From assembly GCF_036924515.1 (NCBI RefSeq), contig NZ_JAZHRR010000001.1, positions 4,187,001 to 4,251,000 of the forward strand: a stretch of 64,000 nucleotides of DNA, read 5' to 3'. Origin of the DNA: Bradyrhizobium sp. AZCC 1610 (GTDB lineage: Bacteria; Pseudomonadota; Alphaproteobacteria; Rhizobiales; Xanthobacteraceae). The translations under genes were made by a program, and so were the position numbers. The notes under the pieces were generated by a model. It saw nothing but the letters and a program-made list of their open reading frames with translations, did no database searches and was not told where the DNA came from. Positions 15,515 to 24,026 of this stretch are shown here, one piece after another; the first letter of the stretch is position 1, and the number at the start of each line of letters is the position of its first letter.

Positions 15515-16720
15515 TCAAGCTGCTGAACGGATGCGGCTCATGTGGTGCGGCGGGGGCGGCGCGGAAAGCGCCGCGATCAGCCCTTCCATCGATGTCAAGT
15601 TATGCACCGGGCGGAATTCGTCAACGTGCGGCAGCATCATTTTGATGCCCTGCGCCTTGGCCTCGAAGGCGCTGTAACGCAGCAGCGGGTTGAGCCAGAT
15701 CAGGCGGCGGCAGGAGCGGTGCAGCCGGTCCATCTCGAAGGCGAGCTTGGCGTCGGCCTCCCGCTCCAGCCCGTCTGATATTAGGAGCACGATGGCGCCC
15801 TGGCCGAGCACGCGCCGGCCCCACAGTTTGTTGAAGCTGTGCAGCGAGGTCGCGATGCGGGTGCCGCCGGCCCAGTCCTCCACCGACGAGGAACAGCTCG
15901 CCAGCGCTTCATCCGGATCGCGCGCCCGCAACGCCCGCGTCACATTGGTAAGCCTTGTGCCGAACAGGAACACGGACACCCGCTTGCGGGCGTCGGTGAT
16001 GGCATGGAGGAAATGCAGGAACAGGCGGGTATATTCGCTCATCGACCCCGAGATATCCAAGAGCGCCACGATCGGCGCCGGCTTCTCGATCCGGCCGAGC
16101 TTTCTGATGTCGATGATCTCGCCGCCGGTGCGCAAGGAACTGCGCAGGGTGCGGCGCATGTCGAGCCGCAGCCCCTTGGCGTCGGGCTGGTAGCGCCGGG
16201 TGCGCAGTTCAGCCTGCGGCAGCTTCATATTGGCGATCGCGCGGGTGACCTCGGCGATCTCGGCCGCGCTCATCTGCGCAAAATCCTTCTTCTGCAAAAT
16301 CTCCTTGTCGGAGACCGACAGCCGCAGTTCCTGCTCCTGCACTTGCTCCGCCTCGTCGCGCATCGACGGCTGCGCCAGCGCCTCCTGCACGCGGCGCGAG
16401 GCCGGCGGCGGCTTCTTCCTGGCGTGATCCGGCAGCGGCACCGAATCCAGCATGTGCTTCCAGTCTTCGGCGGCGCGGAAGAACAGGTCGAACGCCTGCG
16501 CAAAGATCAGCATATGCTCGTGACGCTTGACGAAGATCGCCTCCAGCGTGGCGTAGACGTCGGCACGGTTGCCGATCTCGATCGCCTGCAGCGCGTTGAG
16601 TGCATCGATCACGGCGCCGGGGCCAACGGGAATGCCGGCCGCGCGCAGCGCGCGGGCGAAGCCGACGACGTTGTCGGCCATATGCCCGGTCGGCGGATTG
16701 AGGTGATCGATGTTAGTCAT
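15515..16720 (-). CDS. coxE: CoxE-like VWA-domain protein
   Basis: A 401-residue VWA protein of the CoxE family. I use the ATG at 16720 (MTNIDHLNPPTGHMADN) rather than the one at 16735. The N-terminal half is helical (GFARALRAAGIPVGPG, a family mark). The C-terminal VWA domain holds a metal-site motif, LLDISGSMSEY (DxSxS), followed by the T and D positions further on (GGTRIAT, LLISDGLE). In Oligotropha CO dehydrogenase, CoxD and CoxE cooperate to build the [CuSMoO2] centre, with CoxE acting in the step that involves copper. It lies 37 bp after coxD in the same operon, with a solo repeat half in the gap. Confidence 0.92.
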   Translation of the reverse strand: MTNIDHLNPPTGHMADNVVGFARALRAAGIPVGPGAVIDALNALQAIEIGNRADVYATLEAIFVKRHEHMLIFAQAFDLFFRAAEDWKHMLDSVPLPDHARKKPPPASRRVQEALAQPSMRDEAEQVQEQELRLSVSDKEILQKKDFAQMSAAEIAEVTRAIANMKLPQAELRTRRYQPDAKGLRLDMRRTLRSSLRTGGEIIDIRKLGRIEKPAPIVALLDISGSMSEYTRLFLHFLHAITDARKRVSVFLFGTRLTNVTRALRARDPDEALASCSSSVEDWAGGTRIATSLHSFNKLWGRRVLGQGAIVLLISDGLEREADAKLAFEMDRLHRSCRRLIWLNPLLRYSAFEAKAQGIKMMLPHVDEFRPVHNLTSMEGLIAALSAPPPPHHMSRIRSAA

Positions 16721-16757
16721 GGTGCAACCCGTCACTCCGGGGCGCGCGACGCACGAG

Positions 16758-17666
16758 CTAATTCTCGCTCGTCGCTTCCTTCAGAACTTTTTGCAGCGTG
16801 TCGCCCTGCATCCGCGCGATGTCGTCCTGGTATTTCAACAGCGCGCCCAGCGTGTCGCCGACCATTTGCGGCGTCAGCGAACGGGCGTCGAGTTCGGTCA
16901 GCGCGGTGGCCCAGTCGATGGTCTCGGCCACCCCCGGCGACTTGTAGAAATCCTGGTCGCGCAGCGCCTGCACGAAGCGCACGACCTGCTGCGACAGCTT
17001 TGCGGAAATGCCCGGCACGCGCGACTTGACGATCGCCAGCTCGCGCTCGGCCTCGGGATAGTCGACCCAGTGGTAGAGACAGCGGCGCTTCAGCGCGTCG
17101 TGGATCTCGCGGGTACGGTTCGAGGTGATGATGACGATCGGCGGCTGCGGCGCCTTGATGGTGCCGAATTCGGGGATCGTGACCTGGAAGTCGCTGAGGA
17201 TTTCCAGAAGATACGCCTCGAACGCCTCGTCGGCGCGGTCGAGTTCGTCGATCAAGAGCACCGGCGCGCCGGCCATATCCGGCTCCAGCGCCTGCAACAG
17301 CGGACGCTTGATCAGAAAGCGCTCGGCGAAAATATCCGACGACAATTGTTCGCGATCGGTATCGCCGGCGGCTTCCGCCAGCCGGATCGCAATCATCTGC
17401 GCCGCGCTGCTCCACTCATAGACCGCAGAGGCAACGTCCAGTCCCTCGTAGCATTGCAGGCGGATCAGCTTGCGCCCGAGCGCCGCCGACAGAACTTTTG
17501 CGATTTCGGTCTTGCCGACGCCGGCCTCGCCTTCGAGGAACAGCGGCCGGCCCATGCGCAGCGCCAGATAGGTCACCGTCGCCAGCGACCGCTCGGCCAG
17601 ATAGCCACGCGAGGTCAACAGCTCGAGCATGCCATCGACGGATTTGGGCGGCGCCGATGCACTCAT
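16758..17666 (-). CDS. coxD: CoxD-like MoxR-family AAA+ ATPase
   Basis: A 302-residue AAA+ ATPase of the MoxR group. Walker A is GEAGVGKTE near residue 43 and Walker B is LLIDELDRAD near residue 115, with sensor-type TSNRTRE further on. MoxR ATPases work with VWA proteins, and the next gene is coxE, the usual pair. In Oligotropha, CoxD acts as a chaperone for the sulfuration of the Mo centre of the large subunit. Its presence implies a Mo-hydroxylase client, yet no large subunit gene lies in this operon. Confidence 0.93.
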   Translation of the reverse strand: MSASAPPKSVDGMLELLTSRGYLAERSLATVTYLALRMGRPLFLEGEAGVGKTEIAKVLSAALGRKLIRLQCYEGLDVASAVYEWSSAAQMIAIRLAEAAGDTDREQLSSDIFAERFLIKRPLLQALEPDMAGAPVLLIDELDRADEAFEAYLLEILSDFQVTIPEFGTIKAPQPPIVIITSNRTREIHDALKRRCLYHWVDYPEAERELAIVKSRVPGISAKLSQQVVRFVQALRDQDFYKSPGVAETIDWATALTELDARSLTPQMVGDTLGALLKYQDDIARMQGDTLQKVLKEATSEN

Positions 17667-17703
17667 GGGAAAGCCAATCTTGATACGCCAGTAATCGGCA
17701 AAC

Positions 17704-18507
17704 TTACTTCGCCGTCGCGGCTTCGACGGCGCGACGCGTCAGCACACCGATCAGATGCGCGCGATATTCGGCGCTGCCGTGCAGATCGCTGTTCAGCCCC
17801 TCGGCCGACACCGAGATGCCGTCGAGCACCTTGTGCGAAAAACGCTTCTTCAGCGCTTCCTCGAACGCGGTGGCGCGGAACACTCCGTCCGAGCCCGCGC
17901 CGGTGACGGCGACACGCACGTCGGACGGACGCTTGGCGACGAACACGCCAACCAGCGCGTAGCGCGAGGCCTGGTTACGGAATTTGATGTAGGCCGCCTT
18001 CTTCGCCAGCGGGAACATCACCTTGGTGATGATCTCGTCGCTCTCCAGCGCGGTCGTGAACAGGCCCTGGAAGAACTCTTCCGCCTTGAGGCGGCGCTTG
18101 TTGGTGACGATGGTGGCGCCGAGCGCGAGCACGGCGGCGGGATAATCCGCGGTCGGGTCGTTGTTGGCGAGCGAGCCGCCAAGGGTGCCCTTGTGGCGCA
18201 CCGCGGGATCGCCGATTCCGCCGGCGAGTTCGGCGAGCGCCGGAATGGCTTCGCCGACGATCGGCGACGTCGCGACGTCGGCATGCCTGGCGGTCGCGCC
18301 GATCACCAGCGAACGGCCCTTCATCTCGATGGCGTCGAGCCCTTCGATATGGGAAAGGTCGATCAGATGCGGCGGACTGGCGAGCCGCTGCTTCATGACC
18401 GGCACCAGCGTATGGCCACCGGCAATCACCTTGGCGTCTTCGTTCTTCACCAGGAGATTGGCGGCCTGCCGCACGGTCGCCGGACGATGATATTTGAATT
18501 CGTACAT
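17704..18507 (-). CDS. coxM: CO dehydrogenase-like medium (FAD) subunit
   Basis: A 267-residue FAD-binding subunit of the xanthine-oxidase family. The N-terminal FAD site reads [15 protein letters not shown] near residue 31, and the second FAD motif is [16 protein letters not shown] near residue 110. The C-terminal CO-dehydrogenase flavoprotein domain follows. In the holoenzyme it carries electrons from the 2Fe-2S small subunit to quinone. It begins at the ATG at 18507, 43 bp after the stop of coxS. In form II clusters the order is commonly S-L-M, so the missing L gene would be expected exactly in this 43-bp gap. Confidence 0.92.
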   Translation of the reverse strand: MYEFKYHRPATVRQAANLLVKNEDAKVIAGGHTLVPVMKQRLASPPHLIDLSHIEGLDAIEMKGRSLVIGATARHADVATSPIVGEAIPALAELAGGIGDPAVRHKGTLGGSLANNDPTADYPAAVLALGATIVTNKRRLKAEEFFQGLFTTALESDEIITKVMFPLAKKAAYIKFRNQASRYALVGVFVAKRPSDVRVAVTGAGSDGVFRATAFEEALKKRFSHKVLDGISVSAEGLNSDLHGSAEYRAHLIGVLTRRAVEAATAK

Positions 18508-18550
18508 TGAGAACTTCCTGATCGCGGTCGCGATAAAATCGATTTGTCGA

Positions 18551-19030
18551 TTAAGCGGATTTGGCCATCGCCTTGGCGCCGGCGGCGATCGAGGTAACGA
18601 TGTTCTGATAGCCGGTGCAGCGGCACAGATTGCCTTCGAGCTCCTCGCGGATGACGTGGTCCGAAAGATCGTTGCCCTTGCGATTGACGAGATCGACCGC
18701 GGTCATGATCATGCCGGGGGTGCAGAAGCCGCACTGCAGACCGTGGTGTTCGCGAAAAGCTTCCTGCATCGGATGCAGCGGCGCGCCGTCGGCGGCCAGC
18801 CCCTCGATGGTGCGGACCTCATGGCCGTCGGCCATGACCGCGAGCGTGGTGCAGGATTTCACCGCCTTGCCGTCGAGATGGACGACGCAGGCGCCGCACT
18901 GCGAAGTGTCGCAGCCGACATGGGTGCCCGTCAGCCGCAGATTTTCCCGCAGCAACTGGACCAGCAGGGTACGGGGATCGACATTGGCGTTTACGGGATT
19001 ACCGTTCACGATCAGGGAAATCTTGGCCAT
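18551..19030 (-). CDS. coxS: CO dehydrogenase-like small (2Fe-2S) subunit
   Basis: A 159-residue iron-sulfur protein; I use the ATG at 19030 ([19 protein letters not shown]). It has both 2Fe-2S clusters of the family: a plant-type site with [15 protein letters not shown] and later C, and an alpha-helical site with [10 protein letters not shown] and [11 protein letters not shown]. All eight cysteines are present. It forms the electron relay between the Mo site of the large subunit and FAD of CoxM. It lies 189 bp after coxG. Confidence 0.93.
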   Translation of the reverse strand: MAKISLIVNGNPVNANVDPRTLLVQLLRENLRLTGTHVGCDTSQCGACVVHLDGKAVKSCTTLAVMADGHEVRTIEGLAADGAPLHPMQEAFREHHGLQCGFCTPGMIMTAVDLVNRKGNDLSDHVIREELEGNLCRCTGYQNIVTSIAAGAKAMAKSA

Positions 19031-19219
19031 CACCACTCTCTTGAGCTGCACCGCCGCATATCGACCGCGCAGGCGTTTAAAGTCATTCCAAAGGCCATAA
19101 TATGGGCCATCCCGGTAATGAGCAACCTCAGGAGCCCCTCGCCTGGGGCATGCCTAATGGACCTGGCGGGACTGCGGGATGGGGCTTGAGGCGTACGTCA
19201 GAATCGGCCTTGCACGAGA

Positions 19220-19666
19220 TCAGCCTTGCACGGCCTTGGCGAAATTGGCGAAGAACTCGTCGGCCAGTTTCTTGGCCGCGCCGTTGATCAGGCGCTGGCC
19301 GAGCTGGGCGAGCTTGCCGCCGATCTGGGCCTCGACATTATAGCTCAGCAGGGTGCCGCCATCCTTTTCGGCGAGCGCCACCGTGGCGCCCCCCTTGGCA
19401 AAGCCGGCGACGCCGCCCTCGCCTTCGCCCGAGATCCTGTAGCCATTGGGCGGATCGAGATCGCTCAAATTGACCTTGCCCTTGAAGCGGGCGGAGACCG
19501 GCCCGACCTTCATTTTGGCGGTGGCGCGGAAGCCGTTGTCTTCGGTCTTTTCCAGCTCCTCGCAGCCGGGAATGCAGGCCTTCAGCACTTCCGGATCGTT
19601 CAGCTTGGCCCACACGGCCTCGCGCGACGCCGCAAGCTGGACTTCGCCGTTCATCGTCATGGCCAT
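19220..19666 (-). CDS. coxG: CoxG-like SRPBCC protein
   Basis: A 148-residue protein of the CoxG (carbon monoxide dehydrogenase subunit G) family, SRPBCC fold. It starts at the ATG at 19666 (MAMTMNGEVQLAASREAVWAKLND). Typical stretches are LKACIPGCEELEKT, ISGEGEGGVAGFAKGGA and QIGGKLAQLGQRLI. In Oligotropha, CoxG helps anchor CO dehydrogenase at the membrane. It is the first gene of the operon and diverges from pcaB; the promoters of both must lie between 19667 and 19832. The 189 bp before coxS contain no gene. Confidence 0.92.
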   Translation of the reverse strand: MAMTMNGEVQLAASREAVWAKLNDPEVLKACIPGCEELEKTEDNGFRATAKMKVGPVSARFKGKVNLSDLDPPNGYRISGEGEGGVAGFAKGGATVALAEKDGGTLLSYNVEAQIGGKLAQLGQRLINGAAKKLADEFFANFAKAVQG

Positions 19667-19832
19667 GGGGATGTCTCCTGGATCGCTTCAACCTGATATC
19701 CCCAAGTAAAGCACGCCCGGGCCAAAAGAAAGGCCGCCTGACGCGATGGGCCATGCATATTCGCAACCGCAGCAAAGCCAGACCGACAAGGGCATTGGCA
19801 GCGACAGGCCGGAGTGGTTAGGTCGCGCGCAG

Positions 19833-21188
19833 ATGAGCACGTCCCTTTCCCCCCTGCTGGCCCCGATGCTGTCGAGCGCGGCGATGCGCGCGGTCTGCGA
19901 CGATGCCGCGGCCTTGCAAAACATGCTGGATTTCGAGGCGGTGCTGGCGCGCGCCGAGGCCGCGCTTGGGGTGATTCCGGCTGATGCCGCCGGCCCGATT
20001 GCGCAGGCGTGCCGCGCCGAATCATTCGACCTCGCGGCGCTGGCCGAAGCCGCGACGCGGTCCGGCAACCTCGCCATCCCGCTCGTCAAGGCGCTGACGG
20101 CCAACGTCGCCAAGGTGGATGCCGAGGCGGCGCGCTATGTGCATTGGGGCGCGACCAGCCAGGACGTCATCGACACCGGCACCATGCTCGGCCTTCGCGC
20201 CGGCATCGATGCGCTGCTTGTAGATATCGATCGCGCGATCGCGGGCTTTGCCGGACTGGCGCGTCAACACCGCCATACCGCCGTGGTCGCCCGCACCTGG
20301 CTGCAACATGCGCTGCCGATGCCGTTCGGGCTGAAGCTCGCCGAATATGCCGCGGCGCTGCACCGCTCGAAGCTGCGGCTGCAGCGCCTGCGCAGCGAGA
20401 CGCTGGCGCTGCAGTTCGGCGGCGCGGCCGGCACGCTCGCCGCTCTCGGCGACAAGGGATGGCAAGTCGCGGAAAAGCTGGCCGAGGACCTCAACCTGCC
20501 CCTGCCCGACGCCCCCTGGCACACCCACCGCGACCGCATCGCGGAAGCGGCCTCGGTATTCGCCATCATCGCCGGCACCTGCGGCAAGATCGCACGCGAT
20601 GTTTCGCTGATGATGCAGACCGATGTCGCCGAAGCCTTCGAACCATCGGGCGAAGGCCGTGGCGGCTCCTCCACCATGCCGCACAAGCGTAACCCCGTCG
20701 CGGCCGCCACTGCGCTGGCGGCGGCCACCATGGCGCCCAACCTCGCGGCGACGATCCTTGCGGCGCAGGTGCAGGACCATGAGCGCAGCGCCGGCCCCTG
20801 GCACGCGGAATGGCCGACGCTGCCGATGCTGCTGCTGGTCACCTCGGGCGCGCTGGCGGCAATTGTGGATATCGCCGAGGGGCTGGAAGTCGACACCGCG
20901 CGCATGCGCGCCAATCTCGATGCGACCGACGGCCTGATCATGGCCGAAGCCGTGACGATGCGGCTTGCCGAAAAGATCGGCAAGAGCGAGGCGCATCATC
21001 TGGTCGAGGCGGCCAGCAAGAAGGCGGTCAAGGACAAGAAGCATTTGCGCGACGTGCTGACGCAAGATTCGAAAATCACCGCGCAGCTTGGCGCCGAGAA
21101 AATCGCTGAACTTTTCGAGCCGATGGCCTATCAGGGCGCCTCGCAAGCCCTGATCGACCGCCTGCTCGCTGCGCTGGACGACAAATAA
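19833..21188 (+). CDS. pcaB: 3-carboxy-cis,cis-muconate cycloisomerase
   Basis: A 451-residue enzyme of the fumarase/aspartase superfamily that lactonises 3-carboxy-cis,cis-muconate in the protocatechuate branch of the beta-ketoadipate pathway. I use the ATG at 19833 (MSTSLSPLLAPML); the longer frame from 19746 is intergenic in character. Family marks are YVHWGATSQDVIDT, LQFGGAAGTLAAL, and the superfamily signature GSSTMPHKRNPVA. pcaD and pcaC follow at 17 and 10 bp on the same strand, so pcaBDC is one operon here. pcaGH and the regulator pcaQ are not in the window. Confidence 0.95.
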   Translation: MSTSLSPLLAPMLSSAAMRAVCDDAAALQNMLDFEAVLARAEAALGVIPADAAGPIAQACRAESFDLAALAEAATRSGNLAIPLVKALTANVAKVDAEAARYVHWGATSQDVIDTGTMLGLRAGIDALLVDIDRAIAGFAGLARQHRHTAVVARTWLQHALPMPFGLKLAEYAAALHRSKLRLQRLRSETLALQFGGAAGTLAALGDKGWQVAEKLAEDLNLPLPDAPWHTHRDRIAEAASVFAIIAGTCGKIARDVSLMMQTDVAEAFEPSGEGRGGSSTMPHKRNPVAAATALAAATMAPNLAATILAAQVQDHERSAGPWHAEWPTLPMLLLVTSGALAAIVDIAEGLEVDTARMRANLDATDGLIMAEAVTMRLAEKIGKSEAHHLVEAASKKAVKDKKHLRDVLTQDSKITAQLGAEKIAELFEPMAYQGASQALIDRLLAALDDK

Positions 21189-21205
21189 GAAGCCGGAGAA
21201 CTGCC

Positions 21206-21988
21206 ATGCCGATGATCGACGCCAACGGGTGCCTGCTCAACGTATCCGTCGAAGGCCGCGACGGCGGACCGACGCTGATGCTGTCGAATTCGCTGGGCTC
21301 GACCATGCAGATGTGGGAGCCGCAGATGAAAGCGCTGACGCAGGTGTTCCGCGTCATCCGCTACGACCGTCGCGGTCACGGCAAGTCGAGCGTGCCACCC
21401 GGGCCCTATTCACTGGAGCGCTTCGGCCGCGACGTGCTGGCGATCCTCGACGATCTCAACATCGCCAGGGCGCATTGGTGCGGCCTGTCGATGGGCGGCA
21501 TGGTCGGGCAATGGCTGGGGGCCAACGCATCAGACAGATTCGGCAAGATCGTGCTGGCCAACACCACCTGCCATTACCCGGACCCGACGCGCTGGAACGA
21601 CCGCATCAAGGCGGTAAAGGAAGGCGGCATCGCCGCGGTCGCCGACGCCGTGATGGCGGGCTGGCTGACGGCGGATTTTCGCGAGCGCGAGCCGCAGATC
21701 GCGGCCAACATGAAGGCGATGATGCTGGCCACGCCGGTCGAGGGCTACATTGCCTGCTGCGAGGCGCTGTCGACCCTCGACCAGCGCGAGCTGCTGCCCA
21801 TGATCAAAAGCCCGACGCTGGTGATCGCCGGCCGCCACGACATGTCGACGACGGTCGCGGACGCCGAATTCATGCGCAGCCGGATTCCCGGCGCCAGCAT
21901 GACCATCCTCGATGCGGCGCATATTTCGAACGTCGAGCAACCGCACGCCTTCACCGACGCGCTGGTGGGCTTTTTGACGCAACGATAA
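21206..21988 (+). CDS. pcaD: 3-oxoadipate enol-lactonase
   Basis: A 260-residue alpha/beta hydrolase that opens 3-oxoadipate enol-lactone to 3-oxoadipate. The nucleophile elbow is GLSMGGMVGQ (Ser near residue 97). The acid is likely in GRHDMSTT and the catalytic His in DAAHISNVEQP. The length is typical of stand-alone PcaD. It lies 17 bp after pcaB and 10 bp before pcaC, so context supports the assignment strongly. Confidence 0.94.
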   Translation: MPMIDANGCLLNVSVEGRDGGPTLMLSNSLGSTMQMWEPQMKALTQVFRVIRYDRRGHGKSSVPPGPYSLERFGRDVLAILDDLNIARAHWCGLSMGGMVGQWLGANASDRFGKIVLANTTCHYPDPTRWNDRIKAVKEGGIAAVADAVMAGWLTADFREREPQIAANMKAMMLATPVEGYIACCEALSTLDQRELLPMIKSPTLVIAGRHDMSTTVADAEFMRSRIPGASMTILDAAHISNVEQPHAFTDALVGFLTQR

Positions 21989-21998
21989 GAGGCCCCCA

Positions 21999-22391
21999 AT
22001 GGACGACAATCAACGCCGCGACGACGGCATGGCCCAGCGCCGAAAAGTGCTCGGCAATGAATGGGTCGACAAGTCGATCAGAAACCGCAACGCGTTCAAC
22101 ACTGATTTCCAGGACCTGATCACCCGCTATGCCTGGGGCGATATCTGGACCCGGCCGCATTTCGACCACCGCACCCGCCGCGTGCTTGTCATCGGCACCA
22201 TGGTGGCGCTGGGACAGTGGGATGAATTCCGCCTGCATGTGCGCGCAGCATTGGCAGAAGGCGGCTTCACGCCCGACGACATCAAGGAAATCCTGCTGCA
22301 GCAGGCGATCTATTGCGGCGTGCCGGCGGCCAACCACGCCGTCAAGGAGGCGAACGCGATCATCGCCGAACTGGGTTTGCTGAAGGGATAG
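21999..22391 (+). CDS. pcaC: 4-carboxymuconolactone decarboxylase
   Basis: A 130-residue enzyme of the CMD/AhpD-like family. It decarboxylates 4-carboxymuconolactone to the enol-lactone, the step between PcaB and PcaD. Typical features are RNAFNTDFQDLITRYAWGDIW at the front, HFDHRTRRVLVIGTMVALG in the middle and GVPAANHAVKEANAII at the end. Size and gene order fit the family. It closes the pca operon and is followed by the inverted repeat at 22414. Confidence 0.95.
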   Translation: MDDNQRRDDGMAQRRKVLGNEWVDKSIRNRNAFNTDFQDLITRYAWGDIWTRPHFDHRTRRVLVIGTMVALGQWDEFRLHVRAALAEGGFTPDDIKEILLQQAIYCGVPAANHAVKEANAIIAELGLLKG

Positions 22392-22413
22392 CTCGGCCGG
22401 CGGCCGAGCACTC

Positions 22414-22533
22414 GTGTCCCGGACGCGGCGCAGCGCCTCTTGGCGGTGCTACGCAGAGCCGGGACCCAGATGCAGCCAACCTGGGTCCCGGCTCTGCGTC
22501 GCGTCACTTCGTGCCGCGCCGCGTCCGGGACAC
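22414..22533. repeat. Intergenic inverted repeat, copy 1
   Basis: The outer arms GTGTCCCGGACGCGGC (22414-22429) and GCCGCGTCCGGGACAC (22518-22533) are perfect complements. Inside is a perfect 19-bp hairpin, 22451-22469 with 22481-22499 (ACGCAGAGCCGGGACCCAG). A related, diverged copy lies at 26937-27056. It follows pcaC and may act as a transcription barrier or RNA-stabilising element. Confidence 0.7.
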
Positions 22534-22577
22534 GAACTGCCATCAAGCCCGGCCATGACGATGGTGCGTGGTGCGCA

Positions 22578-22612
22578 CAAAAGAAAAGCCCCACCTTGCG
22601 GCGGGGCCTTCT
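22578..22612 (-). terminator. Rho-independent terminator of the Gln-rich gene
   Basis: Read on the minus strand, GGCCCCGCCGCAAGGTGGGGC forms a GC-rich stem and is followed at once by TTTTCTTTT. It lies about 25 bp after the stop of the small gene at 22635-22802. Confidence 0.7.
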
Positions 22613-22634
22613 CTTACTCAATCACCAGTCCGGC

Positions 22635-22802
22635 CTAGCGGTCCTGATCAGGCATCTCCTTCCCCTGACGATTGGGGTCCTGCCCCTGACGGCCCGGATC
22701 CTGCTGCTGCTGGCCCGGCTTCTGGCCGCCGCCCTGCTGCTGACCGGGCTTCTGACCCGGGTTCTGGTTCTGCTGGCCCGGGTTCTGGTTCATTTTGGCC
22801 AT
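22635..22802 (-). CDS. Small Gln/Pro/Gly/Asn-rich low-complexity protein
   Basis: A 55-residue hydrophilic protein starting at the ATG at 22802 (GGAG upstream), MAKMNQNPGQQNQNPGQ and onward. It is built of short NPGQ, KPGQQQ and GGGQ blocks and ends with charged residues (GRQGQDPNRQGKEMPDQDR). There is no signal peptide, Cys or hydrophobic core, so it is expected to be disordered. Own ribosome site, own terminator (22578-22612) and a clear frame support a real gene. I recall similar small Gln-rich proteins in Bradyrhizobium without known function; a stress role, as for GsiB-like hydrophilins, is only a guess. Confidence 0.6.
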   Translation of the reverse strand: MAKMNQNPGQQNQNPGQKPGQQQGGGQKPGQQQQDPGRQGQDPNRQGKEMPDQDR

Positions 22803-23076
22803 TGGGGGATCTCCGTTGTTGACCATAGCTGGAGTAAACGGAGGGGTATGGCATTCGTTGCAAGGGAACGCCGGTTCCGCCGCGATCATTCCGCGGCAAA
22901 GGCGTGGCAGGACTGTGAGGTGGGAACTGCTGCGCAAAAACTAGCTCTGTACAAGCCAATTAAGCCGCAGCCGGCGCTGTTGCCGCCCTTGGTTCCCACT
23001 GTTAGAAAACGACACGACGCGTCGTCTTGGGCTGCCGGAGCTCTCGCCGCGTCACAAGCTCTAGCCACGGCAGCGC

Positions 23077-24015
23077 ATGGATTATTTAGCCCAGCATCTA
23101 CCCTATTTGGCCCAGCAACTGATCAATGGCCTCGTGCTCGGCTCGATCTACGGCCTGATCGCCATCGGCTACACGATGGTCTACGGCATCGTCGGCATGA
23201 TCAATTTCGCCCATGGCGATATTTTCATGATCGGCGGCTTCATCGCGCTGATCACGTTCCTGATCCTGGTCTCGTTCGGCCTCACCACCATCCCCCTGAT
23301 CCTGCTGGTCGTGCTTTTGGTATCGATGGCGATCACGGCACTCTATGGCTGGACCGTGGAGCGCATCGCCTACCGGCCGCTGCGGCACTCGTTCCGCCTG
23401 GCGCCGATGCTCTCGGCGATCGGTATGTCATTCGTACTGACCAATTATTCCCAGGTCGCGCAGGGCGCGCGCGTAAAACCGGTGCCGCCGATCATCACCG
23501 GCGGCTACACGCTGCATGAGAGCGCCGCGGGTTTCGCGGTGCAGCTTTCCAACATCCAGATCATCGTCGTCATCACCACCATCGTGCTGCTGGCGCTGTT
23601 CACCTGGCTGGTATCGAGCACGCGGCTCGGCCGCGACATGCGCGCCTGCGAGCAGGACCAGACCATGGCTTCGCTGCTCGGCGTCGACGTCGACCGCACC
23701 ATTTCCATGACCTTCGTGATCGGCGCGGCGCTCGCCGCCGTCGCCGGCATGATGTACCTGCTCTATTACGGGCTGGTCGATTTCTTCATGGGCTTCGTCG
23801 CCGGCATCAAGGCGTTCACCGCCGCGGTCCTCGGCGGCATCGGCTCGCTGCCCGGCGCGATGCTGGGCGGTCTCCTGATCGGCCTGATCGAAACGCTGTG
23901 GTCGGCCTACTTCTCGGTCGAGTACAAGGACGTCGCCGCGTTCTCGATCCTCATCGTGGTCCTGATCTTCCTTCCGACCGGCCTGCTCGGCCGGCCTGAA
24001 GTCGAAAAAGTCTGA
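23077..24015 (+). CDS. livH: Branched-chain amino-acid-type ABC permease LivH
   Basis: A 312-residue integral membrane permease of the LivH family with about eight spans. It starts at the ATG at 23077 (MDYLAQHLPYLAQQL). Typical family segments are LGSIYGLIAIGYTMVYGIVGMINF near the front (marked by GMINFAHGD), RPLRHSFRLAPMLSAIG in the cytoplasmic loop and VLGGIGSLPGAMLGG near the end. It pairs with LivM encoded 11 bp downstream. The cassette (livHMGF and a livK-like gene) may import branched-chain amino acids, but LivK-type systems near aromatic catabolism genes can carry aromatic acids, and pcaBDC lies directly upstream. Confidence 0.93.
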   Translation: MDYLAQHLPYLAQQLINGLVLGSIYGLIAIGYTMVYGIVGMINFAHGDIFMIGGFIALITFLILVSFGLTTIPLILLVVLLVSMAITALYGWTVERIAYRPLRHSFRLAPMLSAIGMSFVLTNYSQVAQGARVKPVPPIITGGYTLHESAAGFAVQLSNIQIIVVITTIVLLALFTWLVSSTRLGRDMRACEQDQTMASLLGVDVDRTISMTFVIGAALAAVAGMMYLLYYGLVDFFMGFVAGIKAFTAAVLGGIGSLPGAMLGGLLIGLIETLWSAYFSVEYKDVAAFSILIVVLIFLPTGLLGRPEVEKV

Positions 24016-24026
24016 CGGGCGGCAGC

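Noticed and set aside
15839..17029. Long plus-strand frames across the cox operon (also 16710-17906 and 13693-14688)
   Set aside because: They are antisense to coxD, coxE and the MocA-type gene, all with intact motifs, and their translations have shadow-like composition.
19031..19219. Remnant of coxL between coxG and coxS
   Set aside because: No fragment with large-subunit motifs was found in any frame of this 189-bp gap or of the 43-bp gap before coxM.
20022..21146. Minus-strand frame of 374 codons opposite pcaB
   Set aside because: Antisense shadow of a well-defined enzyme gene.
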